A stretch of DNA of 64,000 nucleotides from Bolinopsis microptera (lineage: Eukaryota; Ctenophora; Tentaculata; Lobata; Bolinopsidae): the NCBI RefSeq assembly GCF_026151205.1, contig NC_087073.1:15767837-15831836 (forward strand), read 5' to 3'. A program made the translations under genes and the position numbers. This document shows, one piece after another, positions 56,609 through 64,000 of this stretch. Below the pieces are notes generated by a model. It was not told the origin of the DNA. It was given only the letters and a program-made list of their open reading frames with translations, and ran no database searches. How positions within the stretch are numbered: the stretch's first letter is position 1; every line of letters begins with the position of its first letter.

Positions 56609-58370
56609 TTGAATGAATCATACAGTACAACCGGTCAAATTAGACTAAGTCCAATTCAATGCTTTACGGACTACTTACCAAGGCCAAATACCTCAAGTAT
56701 ATTTCTCAGCGATTGTACACCAGAAGAAATAGAGAAAATCATTAGCGAACTCAAGAATGGAAAAGCTAGTGACATCCCTATTCACGTCATCAAACGAACG
56801 TATAAGATTATAAGCCCACTCCTGTCAGTATTATTTAATGAACACATGAGAAATGGAACTTTTCCAGACCGACTGAAAATTGGTAAAATTAGCCCTATAT
56901 ACAAAAAAGACGGTACAGAATATCTCGAAAACTATAGGCCAGTATCTACCCTAGCTGTGTTCGGAAAGTTATTTGAGAAAGTAATCTACTCCCGTTTGTA
57001 CAGTTTTCTTGTGTCGCAGAACGTTTTGTTTGAGAACCAGTTTGGTTTTAGGAAGAGTCACTCAACTAACCACGCCCTTAATTACTCAGTTGACTATGTA
57101 AACTCCCATATAAAGGAAAAGCAACATGTATTAGGTATCTTTATCGACTTATCAAAGGCATTTGACACTATCAGTCACGATAAACTTCTCATAAAACTTG
57201 ACAAATATGGTATAAGAGGTAACGCAAACGAGCTTATTGGAAGTTACCTATCTAACAGACAGCAGTACGTTTCAGTTTTAGGTGAGGAATCTGATAAACT
57301 CCCTGTTATTTGTGGAGTACCACAAGGTAGTGTTTTAGGACCGCTACTGTTTATAATTTACATAAACGATATCTATAACTCATCAGACCTAGGAAAATTT
57401 ATACTTTTCGCTGATGACACCAATATATTTGTAGTCGACAAATCTGTCCAGAATCTCTACCAAAAAGCTAATACTATAATGAATTCTGTTTACAATTATA
57501 TGAAATGCAATCTTCTCCACATTAACATCAAGAAATGCTGTTACATTCACTTTACACCAGGAAAGAAGGATGTAACTAGTAGTAGTAGTAATGATCTTAT
57601 TTTAACGTTGAATAACACAGTCATTAAACGTGTTGATGAAACTAAATTCCTCGGCGTTATTATAGATAAAAACCTTAACTGGAAACCTCATACTGCATAT
57701 CTTAGTTCTAAATTAAAGTGTGGAGTCGGTAAACTCTGCCGTATGAGAAGATGTATACCTAAAGAGCTGTATAATGACCTCTACCACACTCTTCGAATCT
57801 CATCTAGGATATGGGATCTCAGTGTGGGGAGGCATATCGAACAATAGGCTTGAACCAATATTTAAAATTCAAAAAAAGTGCACTCGTATTCTATTTGGTG
57901 ATCAAGAGGCATACAGTAATAAGTTCAAAACATGTGCTAGAACCCGCCCAATTGGATCCCAAAAACTCGGAGCCGACTTCTATGAACGAGAATCAAGTAA
58001 ACCCCTTCTCAGCAGAAACAAAATACTCTGCGTGCATAATTTGTATAAGTACCACTGTCTACTTGAAATGTTTAAAATAATCAAACTTCACACTCCAATA
58101 CCGATGTACAATTTATTTCAAAAGTCACCCCGACGTGATAACTACTTTATTAACCCCCGCTGCAACCAATTTGTTTGCATATAAAACCTCGAATATGTGG
58201 AATAAATTCCTTAAACCTTCTAGTAAGATTGACTTCTCGTCCCCAATTGCACTTGTTAAAGGTCGCATTAAAACTATGCTACTCAATGCTCAAAAAGCTG
58301 GAAACACTGATGAATGGTCAGAACTCAACTTTGATGGAAATGACATGTGCCTATAATTAAGAACACACAA
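56609..58370 (+). pseudogene. Second LINE reverse transcriptase, 5'-truncated and frameshifted
   Basis: Frame 56609-57847 holds 'NYRPVSTLAVFGKLFEK', 'NQFGFRKSHSTNHAL', 'GIFIDLSKAFDTISHDKL', 'GVPQGSVLGPLLFIIYIND' and the catalytic 'FADDTNIF'. The C-terminal part continues in another frame (57774-58184, 'HLGYGISVWGG...QKKCTRILF') and then a third (58135-58356), so there are at least two frameshifts (about 57795 and 58165). The protein differs clearly from the neighbouring LINE and belongs to another Jockey/CR1-type lineage. The endonuclease part is missing. Its 5' edge meets the 5' edge of the other LINE head to head. Confidence 0.8.
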
Positions 58371-58819
58371 ACTAGTCCATATAGATTTCATACTACACAC
58401 ACAAAATAACACACACAATACACACCACAGTCAAACATAGAAACTATATATTTACACATATAACACAAAACACTGATCAGCTCATCCGCTTTACACTAGT
58501 GTCTGGACTTGTCTGGAGTGTTCGTCTGGAACGTGGGACGGACTCACAAATATATTGTGTAAACGTAGCGCACGAAACTTAAATATTGTATAACTCTATC
58601 ATTTCATTACCCAGCGTGATTTACCGCGCCAGAATAATGAAATGAAGCCGCGCTATAGATCTGTGAACCTACAGTGACTTATATCTTATATTTTGTATCT
58701 CTTACTACGTAACGCGAAATTAAGTTGTATCACACTCCCGGTTTTGGACCCCAATGTTAACCTTGCAGCAACTGTGTCAGCCCAATATACTCTAGAAGTA
58801 TGATCACACTTATTTTAAT

Positions 58820-61800
58820 GGGGGGGGTGACATGTCTCCAATGTCTCCAATGTCTTTTGTCTTTTTTGAAAAGATAGGGTGCAGAGACATGTCCTGGAGA
58901 CATTGGAGACATTGGAGACACAGCTTTTGGAGACATTGGAGACATTGGAGACATTGGGGACATTGGAGACATTGGAGACAAAGCTTTTGGAGACATTGGA
59001 GACATTGGAGACACTGGAGACGTAGATGTATGATTGGAGAAGGAGGAGGATTTAGGAGGAGGATGACCCGGGAGGAGGACTCAGGAGGAGAAGGAGGAGG
59101 ATGAGGACTCAGGAAGAGGACTGAGGAGGACTGAGAAGGAGGAGGACTGAGGAGTACTGAGGAGGATGGCTGAGAGGGAGGAGGAGGAGGAGGAAGAGGA
59201 AGAGGACTGAGGAGGAGGAGTAGGACTGAGGAGGAGAAGGAGGAGGACCTAGGAGGAGGACCCAGAAGGAGGACTCAGGAGGAGGAGGAGGAGAACTCAG
59301 GAAAAGGACTGAGAAGGAGGAGGACTCAGGAGTACTGAAGAGGATGACTGAGGAGGAGGAGGAGGAGGAGAAGGACTGAGGAGGAGAAGGAGAAGGTGGA
59401 GGAACTAGGAGGAGGATGAACCAGGAGGAGGACTCAGGAGGAAGAGGAGGAGGACTCAGGAGGAGGACTTAGGAGGAATGAGAAGGAGGAGGACTGAGGA
59501 GAACTGAGGACTGAGGAGGAAGAGGAGGAGATTGAAGAGGAGAAAGAGGACCCAGGAGGAGGAGGACTGAAGAGGACGATGAGGATGAGCACTGAGGAGG
59601 AGGAGGAGGACTGAGGAGGATGGCTGAGGAGGATGACTGAGAGGGAGGAGGAGGAGGACTGAGGAGGAGGAGGAGAAGGACTGAGGAGGAGAAGGAGGAG
59701 GACCTAGGAGGAGGAGGACCCAGGAGGAGGACTCAGGAGAAGGATTCAGGAAAACTGAGGAGTGAATAGGAGGAGGAGGGGGAGGACCTAGGAGGAGGAG
59801 GACCCAGAAGGAGGACTGAGGAGGAGGAGGAGGAGGAGAACTCAGAAAGAGGACTGAGGAGGACTGAGAAGGAGGAGGACTGAGAAGGAGGAGGACTGAG
59901 GAGTACTGAAGAGGATGACTGAGGAGGAGGAGGAGGAGAAGGACTGAGGAGGAGAAGGAGAAGGTGGAGGAACTAGGAGGAGGATGAACCAGGAGGAGGA
60001 CTCAGGAGGAAGAGGGGGAGGACTCAGGAGGAGGACTTAGGAGGAATGAGAAGGAGGAGGACTGAGGAGAACTGAGGAGGAGGAGGCCTGAATAGGAGGA
60101 GGAGGGGGACTGGGGAGGACTGAGGAGGAGGAGGACTGACGAGAAGGATGAGGAGGAGGACTGAGGACTGAGGAGGAAGAGGAGGATGAAGAGGAGGAAG
60201 AGGACCCAGGAGGAGGAGGACTGAAGAGGACGATGAGGATGAGGACTGAGGAGGAGGAGGACTGAGGAGGATGGCTGAGGAGGATGACTGAGAGGGAGGA
60301 GGAGGAGGACTGAGGAGGAGGAGGAGAAGGACTGAGGAGGAGAAGGAGGAGGACCTAGGAGGAGGAGGACCCAGGAGGAGGACTCAGGAGAAGGACTCAG
60401 GAAAACTGAGGAGTGAATAGGAGGAGGAGGGGGAGGACCTAGGAGGAGGAGGACCCAGAAGGAGGACTGAGGAGGAGAACTCAGGAAGAGGACTGAGGAG
60501 GACTGAGAAGGAGGAGGACTGAGAAGGAGGAGGACTGAGGAGTACTGAAGAGGATGACTGAGGAGGAGGAGGAGAATGACTGAGGAGGAAAAGGAGAAGG
60601 TGGAGGAACTAGGAGGAGGATGAACCAGGAGGAGGACTCAGGAGGAAGAGGGGGAGGACTCAGGAGGAGGACTTAGGAGGAATGAGAAGGAGGAGGACTG
60701 AGGAGAACTGAGGTGGAGGAGGAGGAGGACTGAATAGGAGGAGGAGGACTGACGAGAAGGATGAGGAGGAGGACTGAGGGCTGAGGAGGAAGAGGAGGAG
60801 GATGAAGAGGAGGAAGAGGACCCAGGAGGAGAAGGACTGAAGAGGAGGATGAGGATGAGGACTGAGGAGGAGGAGGAGGACTGAGGAGGACTGAGGAGGA
60901 TGGCTGAGGAGGATGACTGAGAGGGAGGAGGAGGACTGAAGAGGAGGAGGAGAAGGACTGAGGAGGAGAAGGAGGAGGACCTAGGAGGAGGAGGACCCAG
61001 GAGGAGGACTCAGGAGGAGGAGGAGGACTCAGGAGGAAGACTCAGGAAAACTGAGGAGGAGGAGGAGGAGTGAATGGGAGGAGGAGGGGGACTGGGGAGG
61101 ACTGAGGAAGAGGAGGACTAAGGAGAAGGATGAGGAGGAGGACTGAGGAGGAGGATGAGGACTGAGGAGGAGGACTGAGGAGTACTGATGAGGATGGCTG
61201 AGGAGGACGGCTGAGGAGGATGGCTGAGGAGGATGACTGAGGAGGATGACTGAGAGGGAGGAGGAGGAGGAGGAGGAGAAGGACTGAGGAGGAGGAGGAG
61301 GAGGAGAAGGAGGAGGACCTAGGAGGAGGAGGACTCAGGAAGAGGAGGACTCAGGAGGAGGACTCAGGAAGAGGAGTCAGGAGGAGGACTGAGAAGGAGG
61401 AGGACTGAGGAGAACTGAGGAGGAGGATGAGGACTGAATAGGAGGAGGGGGACCTGGGGGAGGACTGAGGAGGAGGGGGACTTGGGGAGGACTGAGGAGG
61501 AGGAGGAAGACTGACGAGAAAGATGAGGAGGAGGACTGAGGAGGAGGACTGATGATTGAGGAGGAAGAGGAGGAGGATGAAGAGGAGTAGGAGGAGTAGG
61601 AGGACTCAGGAGGAGGAGGACTCAGGAGGAGGAGGAGAACGACTCAGGAGGACTCAGGAGGAAGAGGAGGAGGAGGAGGAAGAGGAGGAGGCTGTGTCTC
61701 CAATGTCTCCAAAAGCTGTGTCTCTAATGTCCCCAATGTCCCAAATGTCCCCAATGTCTCCAATGTCTCCAAAAGCTGTGTCTCCAATGTCTCCAAAAGC

Positions 61801-61936
61801 TGTGTCTCTAATGTCCCCAATGTCCCAAATGTCCCAAATGTCTCCAATGTCTCCAAAAGCTGTGTCTCCAATGTCTCCAATGTCTCCAATGTCTCCAATG
61901 TCATGTCACCCCCCCCCCCCCCCCCCCCCCCCCCCC
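58820..61936. mobile_element. Composite G-run-ended element with polypurine array
   Basis: A G8 run followed by TGACATG at the left is mirrored by CATGTCA and a C28 run at the right. TTTAAT occurs on both outer sides (58814-58819 and 61937-61942), a likely 6-bp target duplication. Just inside lie 9-bp arrays: TGTCTCCAA then GGAGACATT on the left (58830-59020), TGTCTCCAA on the right (61690-61900), so the main arrays face each other. Between them is about 2.66 kb of almost pure purine (GAGGAGGACTGA-type units) with higher-order units of roughly 0.6 kb. No coding gene; 'MSPMSP' or 'TLETLE' frames are array by-products. Confidence 0.65.
59030..61690 (+). repeat. Polypurine GAGGA/GGACTGA array with higher-order units
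   Basis: Long homopurine-biased array. A composite block including 'GGAGGAACTAGGAGGAGGAT' + 'GAACC' recurs near 59400, 59970 and 60600, giving higher-order units of about 570-640 bp. One strand is nearly all A/G, which favours triplex (H-DNA) or other non-B structure. Confidence 0.85.
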
Positions 61937-61942
61937 TTTAAT

Positions 61943-63047
61943 GAACAAAAGACCCATAATTAATTTAATCAGATACTCGTCAACAGCAGCAGTTTCCTTA
62001 CGTGTGATGTGTTGTCCTTCTCCTTTCTGTGTCCCCGTCGTTTTGTTTTGTGACAATACATTGTAGTAGTGTTTTAATATTTAAATCGAACGCAACTCAA
62101 TAGTTAATAATAACAAACACAAATACTATTTTAAATAATTGATTAATATCGATTTATATACGAACCAAACATTAATTAATCTTTAATAACCTTTTATATA
62201 TGTGTTAAACGATCCAGGGCATATCTAAAATTCGATAATGAACTTCATATATTATTAGTGCCGCGTGCTGATAAATATTCTGGGAATCAATCCACCCAAT
62301 CGTGGCGATAACATATTTTTGTGCTTGGCCGGTTTTAGGTTTGAGTTTGTGCTCCAAAAGTGGTAAATCGGGTGCTAGTAAAGCTCTTGCAGGCAACTGG
62401 CTCCTTTTGCCAACTGCTTTTGGTTTAAGCGCTGACTCACATTTGGAACTGGCACTGGTATAATTGTAATATCCTACGAAGTCAGCATGCTATATTATTT
62501 TGCAAAACTCGTTTAATATCTTGACAATATTTAAAGTTTATGGTTTTAGGTTTAGGCGCGGCGCACGCACCGCTTATATGTTATAGCTCATTCAGCTTCT
62601 GTTTTCAGCGCTGTGTTGCTACACACTGTATAGCATGTGGGTCAAGCGCGGTGCCGCGCCTAAACAGCAAAAGAGTTATTTATTTTAAAATTTATTTTTG
62701 TATCTCAAAAATGATGTAAAGTTTTTAATATGACGAAGAATTAAAGCTATTTCCGTATAGCCTAAGTGCTAAGCATGCTCGTTAGAAAAACTATGAACAA
62801 TGAACATAACATGCTAGCTTTCTTTATTTTGTAAGTCGCGTCGGCTGACATCTTGGGTTGTACTGGATGTAACAAGTTTATTATCGGATGTCTACTTATA
62901 TTTATTATGATATCATTATTCATTGTAATGGCAATAAAATTTAAATTTTGTTTTACTTAAAAAAATTTTGTTTTACTTACTATCTTGTAACCTTGTTTTG
63001 TAGAAGTGATCTCTTGTGGATACAATGACTGAGGATGCTCTCTCTCT
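61943..63047. other. Intergenic DNA with one small inverted repeat
   Basis: AT-rich sequence with no gene. At 62550-62662 a short foldback has ends GTTTAGGCGCGGC and GCCGCGCCTAAAC, a probable small MITE of about 110 bp. Confidence 0.5.
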
Positions 63048-63265
63048 CAGTGGCGTAACGAAAGGCCCTGCTGACCCCGCTGTGCAGGGGGCGCCGTCTT
63101 AGGGGGGCGCCAAATCGTCGTTTGAATGTGGGACAATTTCGAAAACTTAACTAAAGTACTAGCAAAACTGCGAGTTTTGCTCTAGATACACACTTTTTTA
63201 GAGATTTTACCGGCGTATTCTTTAAAGTCACCTAATTTGTTCAATTTTAGGGAGGGGCACCAAAA
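63048..63265 (+). mobile_element. Possible hAT-type element left end
   Basis: CAGTGGCGTAACGAAAGGCC, with GGGGGGCGCCAAATCG shortly after, looks like the left terminus of a hAT-type element. Its right end would lie beyond the window, and no transposase is visible. The composite element that follows seems to have inserted into it. Confidence 0.35.
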
Positions 63266-64000
63266 GGGGGGGGGGGTGTCATGTCCGTCTATGTCCGCCT
63301 ATGTCCTGTCCTTTTTGGATTCTATGAGACAACGGACGTGTTTTTTGGGACATTGGCGGACACGGACGGACATTGGCGGACTCGGACGGACATTGGCGGA
63401 CTCGGACGGACATTGGCGGACTCGGACGGACATTGGCGGACCCGGACGGACATTGACGGACTTGGATGGACATTGATGGACATTAGCGGACATTGGTGGA
63501 CATTAGCGGACAAACATTTTGAGGACTGAAGAGTACTGAAGAGTACTGAAGAGTACTGAAGAGTACTGAGGAGGATGGCTGAGAAGGATGGCTGAGGAGG
63601 ATGGCTGAGGAGGATGACTGAGGAGGATGACTGAGGAGGATGACTGAGAGGGAGAAGAAGGATCAGGAAGACCCAGGAAGAGGAGGAGGAGGAGGACCCA
63701 GAAGGAGGACCTAGGAGGAGGAGGAGGAGAACTGAGGAGGATGACTGAGGAGGAGGAGGACTCAGGAGGAGGACTGAGGAGGACTGAGAAGGAGGAGGAC
63801 TGAGGAGGATGGCTGAGGAGGATGGCTGAGGAGGATGGCTGAGGAGGATGGCTGAGGAGGATGACTGAGAGGGAGGAGGAGGAGGAAGAGGAGGAAGAAG
63901 ACTGAGGAGGAGGAGGAGAAGGACTGAGGAGGAGAAGGAGGAGAAGGAGAAGGAGGACCCAGGAGGAGGAGGACCCAGGAGGAGGACCCAGGAAAAGGCC
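63266..64000. mobile_element. Second composite G-run element, cut by window end
   Basis: Repeats the plan of 58820-61936: a G-run, GTGTCATGTCC, a short pyrimidine-strand array (GTCCGTCTAT / GTCCGCCTAT), a unique spacer, then a purine-strand array with a 20-bp unit GGACATTGGCGGACTCGGAC (63345-63510), then a GAGGA polypurine array to the window edge. The array unit differs from the 9-bp unit of the first element, so the plan is shared but the satellite is not. Confidence 0.6.

Noticed and set aside
58757-59104. Open frames with 'MSPMSP' or 'WRHWRH' repeats
   Set aside because: They are translations of the 9-bp GGAGACATT array on either strand, with no unique sequence.
61556-61963. Open frame rich in Glu/Arg then 'MSPMSP'
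   Set aside because: It spans the polypurine core and the adjoining 9-bp array; composition alone explains it.

Overview
This is a piece of an animal nuclear genome. The protein-coding exons are split by GT-AG introns and match metazoan gene families (MON2, an Artemis/SNM1-like nuclease family, a seven-transmembrane receptor). The rest is moderately AT-rich DNA crowded with animal-type transposable elements: Ty1/copia, a GIY-YIG Penelope-like element, CR1/L2-like LINEs, and hAT-, pogo- and piggyBac-like elements. An invertebrate, perhaps a non-bilaterian, is my inference; the sequence does not settle the phylum. There is no sign of a bacterial or organellar source. Layout: 0-13 kb holds a family of Artemis-like metallo-beta-lactamase genes, nearly all on the minus strand. 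One copy is intact and intronless (3763-5832). The others are truncated, frameshifted, split by an insertion, or joined to a Penelope-like fragment. Matching flanks at about 3.3-3.74 kb and 5.99-6.5 kb show that the cluster grew by segmental duplication. 14.1-18.4 kb carries seven phase-compatible plus-strand exons of the middle-to-C-terminal part of MON2, with a minisatellite in its introns. 19-32 kb is mostly non-autonomous DNA transposons, several with exact target-site duplications, plus one small intronless gene for a coiled-coil, two-helix membrane protein (26224-26739). 32-37 kb holds an unassigned low-complexity stretch and two tandem arrays. 37.3-38.6 kb is a three-exon GPCR-like gene on the plus strand. 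38.85-42.0 kb carries five phase-compatible minus-strand exons for the N-terminus of MON2; introns 1 and 2 of this part contain a pogo-like transposon and a perfect 100-bp inverted repeat. 42.9-58.4 kb is a nested stack of retroelements: a copia element with a Penelope-like element between pol and the 3' LTR, a 2.9-kb foldback element inside that LTR, and two truncated LINEs. 58.8-61.9 kb and 63.3-64.0 kb hold two related composite elements with G-run ends, inverted 9- to 20-bp arrays and long polypurine (GAGGA-type) arrays. How the parts relate: MON2 (a Golgi/endosome trafficking scaffold) is present only as an N-terminal part and a later part on opposite strands, with the middle missing, so the window carries either a rearrangement or an assembly join. 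The best candidates for something not yet described are the Artemis-like family with its unfamiliar C-terminal domain and the polypurine-carrying composite elements.
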